Assembly (NCBI RefSeq): GCF_002797875.1
Contig: NZ_PGFC01000007.1
Location: 22,151-86,150, forward strand
Length of the DNA stretch: 64,000 nucleotides
DNA from: Pseudoscardovia suis
GTDB lineage: Bacteria > Actinomycetota > Actinomycetes > Actinomycetales > Bifidobacteriaceae
Reading direction: 5' to 3'
In this document: positions 30,384 through 38,536 of the stretch, piece after piece
Numbering within the stretch: position 1 is the stretch's first letter
How the letters are laid out: every line of letters starts with the position of its first letter
The notes under the pieces: generated by a model
What the model was told of the DNA's origin: nothing
Database searches by the model: none
What the model saw: the letters and a program-made list of their open reading frames with translations, nothing else
Made by a program: the position numbers and the translations under genes

Positions 30384-31409
30384 TCACTCCACGTTCGAAT
30401 CAGACACGGACACGGAAGCGGACGGTGACCCAGCATCCGACACGACACCCGCATCCAACGCCTCACCAAACTCACGCAAACCCTTCACAACACCCAACGC
30501 ACCCCAATCAACCACACGCGCCGAACCGGAAGACGGGTCACGCACCAGCACAGTCACACTCGTAGACGACTCACCCACCACCCCACTCGCATCCGACTGC
30601 CTGACACGATTCGGAGTGAAACGCACCGTCACACCAACAGCACTCCATCCACTGTCAGCATCCGACACATTTCCCTGCGAGTCACACCACACACTCCAAT
30701 CCACCGACGCGCTCTCAAACACACCAAAACCGGCAGGCATGAACGCGTGCGAAGAATCCGGATCCCCCACAAGCACCGTCAAAGCTTTTGAATCACCACC
30801 GATCCACGCTTTCGCCCACGCATCCACCGCATCCTCGATGTTCGAACCACCGCCCACGCTCCGATAACCGTCAGGCGCACCCGACCCCGACGCTCCCGAC
30901 GAACCCACAGGCATCGCAAACAAGCTAGGCGACCCCACAGCATCCGCCACACCATCCGCGACACTCACCAACTGCGAGCAGCGGCGCGTCCTCCCATCCG
31001 ACAAGCCGGTGAACGTGAAATCATGCACATACTCCACGCCACCATCCTTGCCCGCACCAACATTGCGCACGCCAGCCCACTGGAGGTTCGCATACCCGTC
31101 AGGCGCGGGCGACCCGCTGCCCGACAGCCACGAGTACACTGCGTCCAACGCTGTCTCACGTCCCGGACTGTCCGATTGCGATTGCGACATGCGTTGGCTC
31201 ACCGCGTTCAACGTGTCCGACGCCATGCGACTCGACTTCCATGCGACGCCCATCGACAGGACGCTCATGAACACGACGAGGAGCATGAGGATCTTCACGC
31301 CCATGACGTGATGCGCTTTCCTCGCCTGCCGTATCGCATCCCATTCCACGCTGTCAGGGTTTGCGCCCGCGCCGAACGGATCAATGTCGGAATCACGTTT
31401 GCCGAACAT
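30384..31409 (-). CDS. TcpC/VirB8-like conjugation protein
   Basis: 341 aa with a cytoplasmic N-terminus, one membrane helix at 37-58 and a large outside domain containing two NTF2-like modules (each with an A.xAVYSWLSG / AVDAWAKAWIGGD type helix). This is the layout of TcpC, the Gram-positive VirB8 counterpart that holds the mating channel together. It is encoded on the strand opposite to the main transfer operon and 4 kb away from it. GAAGGAGAAAGC precedes the ATG. Confidence 0.75.
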   Translation of the reverse strand: MFGKRDSDIDPFGAGANPDSVEWDAIRQARKAHHVMGVKILMLLVVFMSVLSMGVAWKSSRMASDTLNAVSQRMSQSQSDSPGRETALDAVYSWLSGSGSPAPDGYANLQWAGVRNVGAGKDGGVEYVHDFTFTGLSDGRTRRCSQLVSVADGVADAVGSPSLFAMPVGSSGASGSGAPDGYRSVGGGSNIEDAVDAWAKAWIGGDSKALTVLVGDPDSSHAFMPAGFGVFESASVDWSVWCDSQGNVSDADSGWSAVGVTVRFTPNRVRQSDASGVVGESSTSVTVLVRDPSSGSARVVDWGALGVVKGLREFGEALDAGVVSDAGSPSASVSVSDSNVE

Positions 31410-31486
31410 GCTTTCTCCTTCCTACGCTCGGAACCATACGATTCCCAGCGTACTCGGGAAACAGGCCTGACGGCACGCCCGCGTCG

Positions 31487-31807
31487 CTACTCTTCGGCCA
31501 ACGGTCCACGGAATTGCGACCAGTCCACGCCCTTCTCACGCACACACACGCGAATCATCTCATGCATCAACGTCGTGGAATCCACATCCAGTTCAAACCG
31601 CAGCCGACGCAACAACAGGAAATCCTCATCCGACAAGCGGCACGAGAACTTATGCCTGTATGCCTTGTACTCCTCCCCGTGCGCGTCACGCAACGCACGA
31701 CCCTCATTATTATCAACAGCAGGCTCCACCGTGTCCACTGTTGGCGTCTCGGGAAGCCGCCTCACACCACGACCATCCGCACCATCCAAAAAAGCATTCC
31801 TCACCAT
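31487..31807 (-). CDS. Small partition partner of ParA (putative centromere-binding protein)
   Basis: 106 aa; its ATG shares the A of the ParA stop (TGATG). The C-terminal half (HKFSCRLSDEDFLLLRRLRFELDVDSTTLMHEMIRVCVRE) has the strand-helix-helix pattern of a ribbon-helix-helix DNA-binding domain. Small RHH proteins downstream of parA in plasmids bind the centromere site and regulate the operon. The family assignment is by pattern and context. Confidence 0.6.
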   Translation of the reverse strand: MVRNAFLDGADGRGVRRLPETPTVDTVEPAVDNNEGRALRDAHGEEYKAYRHKFSCRLSDEDFLLLRRLRFELDVDSTTLMHEMIRVCVREKGVDWSQFRGPLAEE

Positions 31808-32433
31808 CACCGTGCCTCCAAACCATTCACGAAATCAACAAGCTCACCCGCGACACCCGCATACCAGGCATCCACACGCACACGACCGTAAGCGCCACGA
31901 ATCGACTCACGTTCTGGGACCATCGTGTCAAACCGCGTGACATGCGCGGAATCCAAATCATCCACCGCACGCCGCAAACTCCTCGTGTTCGCTTTCACCC
32001 GTGTGAGCAACACCACGCCATGACGGCACGCCGCATACGTCTCCCCCGCCAACCGCAGGTCCGCTTCACCCGGCTGCGTGGGAATCACCACCACGTCCGC
32101 GACATCCATCGCCTTCTGAATCATGCCCGTATCGGACGGCGGCGTATCAATCACAATCCACATGCCCGACCATCGTGTCTCCAACCGGCGCCTGTCCAAC
32201 ACCGCTTGGTTCACCGGCACCACGTCGAACGGCAGCATGGGCGCATGCGGATCATCCACACGCATGTCATCCACCGCGTCAGCCCATTTCGTCGCACCAC
32301 CCGTATTGTCAGCATCCAACACGACCGCCCGCAAGCCGCGACGGCACAGACAGCATGCAAGCATCATGCTCGTCGTCGTCTTCGCCGTACCGCCTTTCGC
32401 ACAAGCGACGGTGATCACCCTCGTCCCAACCAT
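31807..32433 (-). CDS. parA: ParA-type partition ATPase
   Basis: 208 aa. Deviant Walker A KGGTAKTT at residues 13-20 preceded by ITVACA, Walker A' VVLDADNTGGATKW (35-48), and Walker B WIVIDTPPSD near 90. This is a short (type Ib) ParA without an N-terminal HTH. It moves plasmid copies to daughter cells together with the small coupled protein. GGAGGTGA stands six bases before ATG 32433. Confidence 0.92.
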   Translation of the reverse strand: MVGTRVITVACAKGGTAKTTTSMMLACCLCRRGLRAVVLDADNTGGATKWADAVDDMRVDDPHAPMLPFDVVPVNQAVLDRRRLETRWSGMWIVIDTPPSDTGMIQKAMDVADVVVIPTQPGEADLRLAGETYAACRHGVVLLTRVKANTRSLRRAVDDLDSAHVTRFDTMVPERESIRGAYGRVRVDAWYAGVAGELVDFVNGLEAR

Positions 32434-32534
32434 CCGCTTCACCTCCGCACGTGGGAACGTTCCATGACACCGTTCACGCTATCATGCGCGCGTGCGCCAC
32501 GCCGAACAGAGCACAAGAGCACAGGAGCACAGAA

Positions 32535-32583
32535 AAATCCCATCCCATCGGACTTAAGAATCTGATCCGATGGAACGGGATTT
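32535..32583. terminator. Bidirectional terminator between the 60-aa gene and parA
   Basis: AAATCCC..CATCGGA pairs with TCCGATG..GGGATTT (32535-32552 with 32566-32583) with one internal loop. A-rich on the left and T-rich on the right, so it can act in both directions. Confidence 0.6.
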
Positions 32584-32624
32584 CGGTAATGGCCAAACGC
32601 TACCCGAGGGTCGCACCGCCCATA

Positions 32625-32807
32625 TTACTCATTGCAGGTGTTTCGCGCAACCCCATCACCGTCACACGATCCACTCACAGCATCACGCTCCCTCTGCGAC
32701 TCCTCCATCCTGTCCACCATCGAACTGATACGCATCAACCCCCACACGCACATGAGCACGCTTACGAAGAACAACACGCCGCACACAATCAAAACAGTCC
32801 GGATCAT
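32625..32807 (-). CDS. Small membrane protein, 60 aa
   Basis: N-terminal membrane helix at residues 3-25 (TVLIVCGVLFFVSVLMCVWGL), then a charged coiled-coil-like part (MVDRMEESQRERD). GGAG lies before ATG 32807. No family recognised. Confidence 0.5.
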   Translation of the reverse strand: MIRTVLIVCGVLFFVSVLMCVWGLMRISSMVDRMEESQRERDAVSGSCDGDGVARNTCNE

Positions 32808-32849
32808 AAGAACACTCCATACGCCATACCGGCATGCGAAACAACAAAA

Positions 32850-33260
32850 CTAGAACTCAGAGTCACGCGCCCACTCATCCCCCAACACGCCCCGACCCGC
32901 GGCACCAGCAGCACGCTTCACACCATCACGCACACTCACAGCGACATCATTCGCACGCACCTCCAGACGATGACGCTTACCACCATCATCACCCTCCCAC
33001 GAGGAAGACTTCAGCATGCCCACCACAATGACACGCGACCCCTTGCGAATGCGAGACGGCAGGCACTCCGCAAGAACATCCCACGCAACACAATCCATGA
33101 ACACCGTATCCCCGGCATCCACCCACTGATGCTGCGCCTCGTCAAAACGACGCGGCGTGTTCGCCACGCAGAAACGCACGAAACTCTTCCCCTTCCGTGT
33201 CTTCTTCACCTCAACGTCAGCGGTCACATGACCCGTCACGACAATCGAATCAGCAGCCAT
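32850..33260 (-). CDS. ssb: Single-stranded DNA-binding protein
   Basis: 136 aa with an OB fold: SIVVTGHVTADVEVKKTRKGKSFVRFCVAN at the start, then DCVAWDVLAECLPSRIRKGSRVIVVGMLKSSSW and RLEVRANDVAVSV. The acidic tail of chromosomal SSB is shorter here (DEWARDSEF). It protects single-stranded DNA during replication or after transfer. ATG at 33260 is preferred; ATG 33266 is also possible after GGAAGG. Confidence 0.88.
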   Translation of the reverse strand: MAADSIVVTGHVTADVEVKKTRKGKSFVRFCVANTPRRFDEAQHQWVDAGDTVFMDCVAWDVLAECLPSRIRKGSRVIVVGMLKSSSWEGDDGGKRHRLEVRANDVAVSVRDGVKRAAGAAGRGVLGDEWARDSEF

Positions 33261-33400
33261 AACCATCAGTCCTTCCAACTGCAACCGGGATCGCACTACA
33301 CGTCGAACCACCCCCCGGCAGGTTTTTCGACGACACGACACATTCTACCAACACAACACGGGACATCCAAAATACCCATCGCAAGGGCGACACACCCGCA

Positions 33401-33429
33401 TTGCAAACCCTCGGAACGCCCAATAGAAT
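33401..33429 (+). promoter_or_regulatory. Promoter of the RepA-like gene
   Basis: TTGCAA (33401-33406), 17-base spacer, TAGAAT (33424-33429). The leader between this promoter and the ATG is A/C-rich and almost free of T. Confidence 0.6.
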
Positions 33430-33506
33430 CAACGACAAGACAACACAACGACACACACACAACACAAAAACACAAAAAACAAGAAAACACCCGGAAGGAA
33501 AACACC

Positions 33507-34232
33507 ATGACCAGCATCATGAAACCCCAACCCACCCTCGGTTGGATCACAGTCCCCACCTACCCACTGTTCGCACCCTACAAAGTCATGCCCGACAGCG
33601 GGCCACGCGCATTCGTCGGGAAAACCGTCCGCCTCATGAGCATGATCATCGACACGCTCATCCTCGATAACTCGCCATGCTGGGACGCCAGCACACGCAC
33701 ACTCCACTTCAACGGAGACTTCCAACGCTACGCGCGACTCACCAACGTCGTCAACGGCGGACACAGCCGCTCATCCGTCGACCAGCTCCTCGAATCCTAC
33801 CTGCTCGAACCATGGCCCGTCTACGACGGTGAGATCCGCGTCGCGGAAAACATCGAAATGCACGACCTGCCCCTCAGCCAACGGTGGATGCGCGTCAGCG
33901 AAGACTACATGCGTCTCATCACCGACTACACGCCGCACCGCATCAGCTTCGACCATCTCCCCCAAGCCGGTTTCGCACTCGACCTGTACGTCATCTGCTG
34001 CCTGTACACGCCCGAAGGTCAGCGGCTTCACATTCCCGAATCGACATTGTGGGAGCTTCTTCCGCAGGACAGTTTGCGCCGCACGCAATCCCGTTACTAT
34101 GAGGCGGCCGCGCGACAGTTGAACGCGCTCGGCAACGGCTGGGAGTACAGGTACGAGCGTGACCATGGTTTCGACGCAGCGCGCACCGACACGGGCATCG
34201 ACGCGCCCGGCAGCGTGCTGCGCATCGCCTGA
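33507..34232 (+). CDS. RepA-like plasmid replication initiator
   Basis: 241 aa. The middle and C-terminal parts (HRISFDHLPQAGFALDLYVICCLY..IPESTLWELLPQDSLRRTQSRYYEAA) follow the pattern of the RepA_C family of theta-type initiators: a strand, an ALDLY helix, then a winged helix. GGAAGGAAAACACC lies before ATG 33507. The position between parA/ssb and a terminator, with its own promoter, supports a replication role. No iterons were found directly beside it. Confidence 0.65.
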   Translation: MTSIMKPQPTLGWITVPTYPLFAPYKVMPDSGPRAFVGKTVRLMSMIIDTLILDNSPCWDASTRTLHFNGDFQRYARLTNVVNGGHSRSSVDQLLESYLLEPWPVYDGEIRVAENIEMHDLPLSQRWMRVSEDYMRLITDYTPHRISFDHLPQAGFALDLYVICCLYTPEGQRLHIPESTLWELLPQDSLRRTQSRYYEAAARQLNALGNGWEYRYERDHGFDAARTDTGIDAPGSVLRIA

Positions 34233-34250
34233 CCGATCCATACGCTTGAC

Positions 34251-34307
34251 AACGAGTGAGGGGTCCCGCCGTCCGGTTGAAGAACGGCGGGACCCCTCAC
34301 TCGTTTC
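34251..34307. terminator. 21-bp hairpin terminator, bidirectional
   Basis: 34251-34271 pairs perfectly with 34285-34305, with AAC on the left and GTTT on the right. It lies between the convergent RepA-like gene and the minus-strand 208-aa gene and can end both. Confidence 0.85.
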
Positions 34308-34324
34308 GGTTCACTCGCACACCA

Positions 34325-34951
34325 CTAGTACACGAGCGCCTTCAAACCATTCACGCTCACCGCATCCCACTCCGCAGCAACACGCTTCGCATCATCACGC
34401 TCATGACCCGCACCAGCCGGACGGCCCAACGCCCCCTCACCACGCGAAGCCTCCACAAGCGCAAACAAACGACGCGCCAAACCCGCATCACCCTGCATCG
34501 CCAACGCCATGTCAATCAAACGATCCTCAGGCGCATCCGAATCAAAACGCTCCACAAGCTGCACAAACTGCTGCATGCGACGACGCGGCTTCACCTCCGT
34601 CAACACCGCCGCCACAGCCATCTCATCATTCGACCCCGACTCAGCGACAAGCTTCGCAACAGGCAGATAACCGTCACGCAAAGCATCCACCACGCCAAGC
34701 AGACTCCGCACAGCCGCAGCCGGAACAGTCGGACGATCGGAACGACGCTTGTTCGGCGCACGCCCCTGCTTCACCTTCGGCTCGCCGCCCGCCTTCTTCA
34801 CAGCACGCTCATCCACCGCATCCGGCACGACGTTCAACGCAGGGAAACGAGTGTCGCCCTCCACCTTCGTCACACCATCAGCATCCACCGTCTCGTCATG
34901 ACGCACCGCATCCGAAACACCGGCAGCCGGTTCATTCGAAAACCAAGACAT
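34325..34951 (-). CDS. Hypothetical protein, 208 aa
   Basis: The first 75 residues are polar and probably disordered, with a basic patch (NKRRSDRP). Residues 76-208 are helical (AAVRSLLGVVDALRDGYLPVAKLV..). AAAGGATT precedes ATG 34951. No membrane segment and no recognised family. Position at the backbone edge suggests a maintenance function, which is a guess. Confidence 0.6.
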   Translation of the reverse strand: MSWFSNEPAAGVSDAVRHDETVDADGVTKVEGDTRFPALNVVPDAVDERAVKKAGGEPKVKQGRAPNKRRSDRPTVPAAAVRSLLGVVDALRDGYLPVAKLVAESGSNDEMAVAAVLTEVKPRRRMQQFVQLVERFDSDAPEDRLIDMALAMQGDAGLARRLFALVEASRGEGALGRPAGAGHERDDAKRVAAEWDAVSVNGLKALVY

Positions 34952-35592
34952 GATCCAATCCTTTCAACAAGCAAACGGTTGATGTCATGCACCATCATAC
35001 CCGGTGTGCGCCATCCGCGCACGCCCGCCGTCCGCCGTGCCACTTGCACGCTCGTGCCTTCGCGCATGTTTTCCGACACACCTTGCGCGGGGGCATGCGC
35101 GCTCACCGTTTTGACCGCATCGACATTGCATCGCAATCCTTCGTCCTCTCGCAAACCCCGAACGGAAAAACAAACGACCACAAGCAAAACCCCAAGCAAA
35201 AAGCAAACACCGCAACAACCACACAAACACACGACATCGCAATCACAATCAGACACACCCCGAGCCAAGCAACACAAGCAAGCACAATCAGCAAGCCAGC
35301 ACAAGCAGAAACCCCAAACGCAGTACGAACAACAATCCAGCCAAACACAAAAAACAAGACAAGCAGACACAAACGCACAAAAACGCCCCCACGCAAACAA
35401 AAACAAGCAAAACAACACAACCAGACAGACAAAACGCCCAAGAAAAACAGTACTGAAATGCCTGACACAAGAAAAGACAACACAACCAATGTAAGATAAG
35501 ACAAGAATTCAATCCCAAAGGCGAAAATCGCGTGCAACGTCTAGGTGCCAAACCACCCGAAACCACCCGATTCCGCCAAACCCGGAGGACTC
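34952..35592. other. Intergenic region with a long T-poor, A/C-rich tract
   Basis: About 640 bases without a convincing gene. From about 35150 to 35460 the plus strand is almost only A, C and some G. The opposite strand therefore encodes hydrophobic Cys/Phe/Val-rich peptides in all frames, which is a composition effect. The tract immediately precedes the transfer operon, a position where an origin of transfer could lie. Confidence 0.4.
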
Positions 35593-36741
35593 ATGGTCGT
35601 TTTCGTGTCAGGTTACGGTCAATTGCTGACCGAAGTCACCCGGCTCCTGCCAGCAGGCACCGGCATCCCGCCCGTCGGAAACGACCCCGGGGAGCAAGCC
35701 CGGTGGCTCGAGCACCACCCCGTTCCCCCCGGACGGCATGGTGCGATGCTCACCGACCAGCCCGCCCTATGGCAACCGGCGCAGCAAGCCGGATGGCGCG
35801 TCTACTGGTGCAGCCCCGACCAGCCGCCCATGGGGACCGAACCCCTGCCCGGCAAGGCGCTGGCCATGACACTGGGCGCGTTCATCCGCCTGTTCTGGGA
35901 CGTTGACATAGCCGACACGCGGGTGGTCGCGGACGTCATGACCGGGCACGCCAGACGCTCCGGGAGCATACTGTTCGTGACGAGCTGCACGGGTGGCGTC
36001 GGCAAAAGCGTCACCAGTCGCAGGCTCGCGGAACGCGCAAGCCGACAGGTGCCGACACTGCTCGTGGATGGCAACATGCTCCAATCATCGCAACGCAGTT
36101 TCTTCGATCCCGCGCGCACCCGGACGCTGCGCACCATCTACGAGTGGAGGGGTGGAAACCCCACGCGCGGAGCGAACCAAGGCAAGACCCTCCATGTGCC
36201 TTACGACGTGTGTTTCGCACCACCACCCGGCATGACCGTCACGTGGGACGAGTACGTCGAGTACGTGCGCGCAGCACGCCGCGCATGGGGGTTCATAATC
36301 ATCGACCTTGACCGTGTGAGCGCCGTGGACTTCACCCGACCGGGCACCGCCGCACACGATTTCCTCCTGCCCCTCTCCCATGAAGGCGCGCACATCCTGT
36401 TCATCGTGAAAGCCGGAGTGCAGACGCAAGGTGATGCGGTCGGATTGCTGAGCGCACTACCGCAGACAGGCATCGACCCGCAGCAGGTCGGAGTGAAGGA
36501 CACCATTCCCGAAGGCATGAGGCAAGCCGATTGGAAACGCATCGACTGGACGCGGTGGGCGACATGGCTGGGCGTGGAATTCCAATCCCATGAAGCGGGT
36601 ATGCGCATCGCCGCAGGGGAATCCGGGTGGAACGACCCGGGGTTGGACAGGACACGCGAGAAAGTGCTCGACTGGGCGTTGCCCGGCATGGGTTTCGACC
36701 CTGATCGGGTGAAGGAGAAAGCGAAAGGATGGAAACTGTGA
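35593..36741 (+). CDS. MinD/ParA-like P-loop ATPase at the head of the transfer operon
   Basis: 382 aa. The N-terminal 125 residues look like a receiver-type or regulatory domain. A MinD-like ATPase follows, with a Walker A of deviant type CTGGVGKSVTSRRLA (about 131-145), a switch-like LLVDGNM, and IIIDLDRVS. This architecture resembles CpaE/TadZ-type localisation ATPases. GGAGGACTC precedes ATG 35593. It may place the secretion channel or the plasmid at the cell pole; that is inference. Confidence 0.65.
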   Translation: MVVFVSGYGQLLTEVTRLLPAGTGIPPVGNDPGEQARWLEHHPVPPGRHGAMLTDQPALWQPAQQAGWRVYWCSPDQPPMGTEPLPGKALAMTLGAFIRLFWDVDIADTRVVADVMTGHARRSGSILFVTSCTGGVGKSVTSRRLAERASRQVPTLLVDGNMLQSSQRSFFDPARTRTLRTIYEWRGGNPTRGANQGKTLHVPYDVCFAPPPGMTVTWDEYVEYVRAARRAWGFIIIDLDRVSAVDFTRPGTAAHDFLLPLSHEGAHILFIVKAGVQTQGDAVGLLSALPQTGIDPQQVGVKDTIPEGMRQADWKRIDWTRWATWLGVEFQSHEAGMRIAAGESGWNDPGLDRTREKVLDWALPGMGFDPDRVKEKAKGWKL

Positions 36742-37988
36742 GCGGCATGACGGAACGACCGTGGACCGGGTTCTTCGATCCTGCGGACAAGAGGCTCTAC
36801 GCTTACGATTCCGACGTGGACTGGTGGCGGGCAAGCCACATGGCGACCCTCGAAAAACCCGTGAAGGTCGCCGCCCGCGACGGCAACGAATGGATGATGC
36901 CGTACTGGAAGGTCGCGGAAGCAATGGTACGCGACCAACCCGAAACCGTGGACGCGATCATCAGCAGCCTGTTCGCCTGGAGGACGGCGACGGTCAGCCA
37001 GTTGCGCGCCGGATTGTGCGACATGCCATTGCCCGCGTTCAACCGTCACGAACCCGGACTGTGGGGTGCGCTCAACCGGCTTGGCATCATCAACGTCGGG
37101 TTCAGCCGGAGGGAACGCATCGAGGGAATCACCCTCCCCCAAGTGTGGGTCGGTGTCGGTGATGATGCGAAACTCGTACGCCGTGTCCTCGACTACATCG
37201 GGCAGGGACGCCCATGGCTGGCGCAGGTGATGACCTCCACATTGTGGCGTGCCATGCACACGCACGCACGGCATAACACGTTCGCCGCGCACGTCGGCCT
37301 GACAGCATGCCGTGACACGCGCGTCAGGCTCACCGCAGGCGACGGTTGGGGCGCGTTCCGTCTCATCGACCCGCAGGCCACACGCGAATCAGGGTCGCAT
37401 GCGGCGGCAGGCATGGACACGGTGATGCTCACCCGGGACAATGTGCTCGCAGGCATCGAAGTGCAGACCACGGCGTCGGAAACGTTCATGCGGAAACTCG
37501 AAAGGTGGGCGCGTTTCCTCGCGTTCAGTCCCATGGAACGCCGTGGCATGCTGTGCGTCTGGCTGTTCGTGCAATCCCGTGCGGCGGACGCTTACCCGAA
37601 CTTCCTCCCTGTGGTGCATGCGCTTTCCGGCATGCCGGAGATGACGGCCGGTGACCCGGATGTGGCGAGCCGCATGGGGTGGGCGACATGGGAGGAATGG
37701 TATGATCACGGGACGCCCACCGCGCATTGGGGCGAGTACACGGACATGCGCGGCATGCGGCGCAGCGTCTTCGACCCCATGTGGAAGGAACACACGCCCC
37801 GGCATGTGAACGGTGTGAAAGCCGTACAGGACTGGGGGTGGCGTTTCATGCGTGACGAAATGCTCAGGATCTACGGGTGGGACATGAGCGGCTGGGCGTT
37901 CCCCCCGGACATGCGCGGAGGCTTCCACGGTTTCACACCGCATGTCGTGACGCCCGGTGAAACGGATACGCCGGAGGCAGCCATATGA
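36738..37988 (+). CDS. Replic_Relax-like protein, possible conjugative relaxase
   Basis: 416 aa. A winged-helix type segment (VDAIISSLFAWRTATVSQLRAGL..GALNRLGIINVGF) is followed by DNVLAGIEVQTTASETFMRKLERWARFLAF and MLCVWLFVQS, the layout of the replication-relaxation family found next to FtsK-like genes in actinobacterial conjugative elements. No HUH or Tyr-relaxase motif is visible. GTG at 36738 overlaps the previous stop (GTGA); ATG at 36729 and 36747 are alternatives. As the window holds no other relaxase candidate, this is the best one. Confidence 0.5.
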   Translation: MSGMTERPWTGFFDPADKRLYAYDSDVDWWRASHMATLEKPVKVAARDGNEWMMPYWKVAEAMVRDQPETVDAIISSLFAWRTATVSQLRAGLCDMPLPAFNRHEPGLWGALNRLGIINVGFSRRERIEGITLPQVWVGVGDDAKLVRRVLDYIGQGRPWLAQVMTSTLWRAMHTHARHNTFAAHVGLTACRDTRVRLTAGDGWGAFRLIDPQATRESGSHAAAGMDTVMLTRDNVLAGIEVQTTASETFMRKLERWARFLAFSPMERRGMLCVWLFVQSRAADAYPNFLPVVHALSGMPEMTAGDPDVASRMGWATWEEWYDHGTPTAHWGEYTDMRGMRRSVFDPMWKEHTPRHVNGVKAVQDWGWRFMRDEMLRIYGWDMSGWAFPPDMRGGFHGFTPHVVTPGETDTPEAAI

Positions 37989-38536
37989 CCATGGGACACG
38001 ACTACCGTCCCGGCATCAGGGAAAGCCGCGTGGCTAAGGAAACCAACCGTCGCATACGTCTCGCTGTCCTCGCGCAAGCCGCACGCCTCGTGGACGAAGG
38101 GCATTTGGACAAGGTGCTTCCCATGCTCATCGCAAACTATGCGAACGATCCGAAACGCATCGGGCAGATTCATCTCATCCAGCTTGACGAAGCCATGTTC
38201 GGCACACAGTACATTACGGCGAAACGATGGGTGCGGCGTATGCGGGAACGCCTCCACGACACGACGCATCTCACGGACGGCAGGCTCGACATCGCGTGGG
38301 CGTTGGACACGCAGGAGCATACGGTGCGCATGACCCTGTGGCTGTGGATGCTCGCGGAAAGGGAGAAGCTCACAGCCTTCCGCGTGCCCGGCGGATTCCC
38401 GTACAGCCTCATCTACGACAATTGGGATCCCGCTTACGACGAGTACGCGCAACAGGCGGATGACACGGATTGGGATGACGACGAGCCGGACACGGACGGC
38501 ACCATGGACGACACGGATTGGGAGGCTCGCGGCTGA
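37985..38536 (+). CDS. Hypothetical transfer-operon protein, 183 aa
   Basis: The first 130 residues are helical and basic (RRIRLAVLAQAARLVDEGHLDKVLPMLIA..ITAKRWVRRMRERLHD); the last 30 are extremely acidic (DDTDWDDDEPDTDG). Start and stop overlap both neighbours (ATGA and TGATG), so it is part of the transfer operon. Function unknown; it may be an accessory protein for the coupling ATPase that follows. Confidence 0.6.
   Translation: MTMGHDYRPGIRESRVAKETNRRIRLAVLAQAARLVDEGHLDKVLPMLIANYANDPKRIGQIHLIQLDEAMFGTQYITAKRWVRRMRERLHDTTHLTDGRLDIAWALDTQEHTVRMTLWLWMLAEREKLTAFRVPGGFPYSLIYDNWDPAYDEYAQQADDTDWDDDEPDTDGTMDDTDWEARG

Noticed and set aside
35103..35537. Minus-strand frame for a hydrophobic, Cys/Phe/Val-rich protein
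   Set aside because: All minus-strand frames across this T-poor tract give similar peptides. There is no ribosome binding site at the TTG start, so it reflects base composition.
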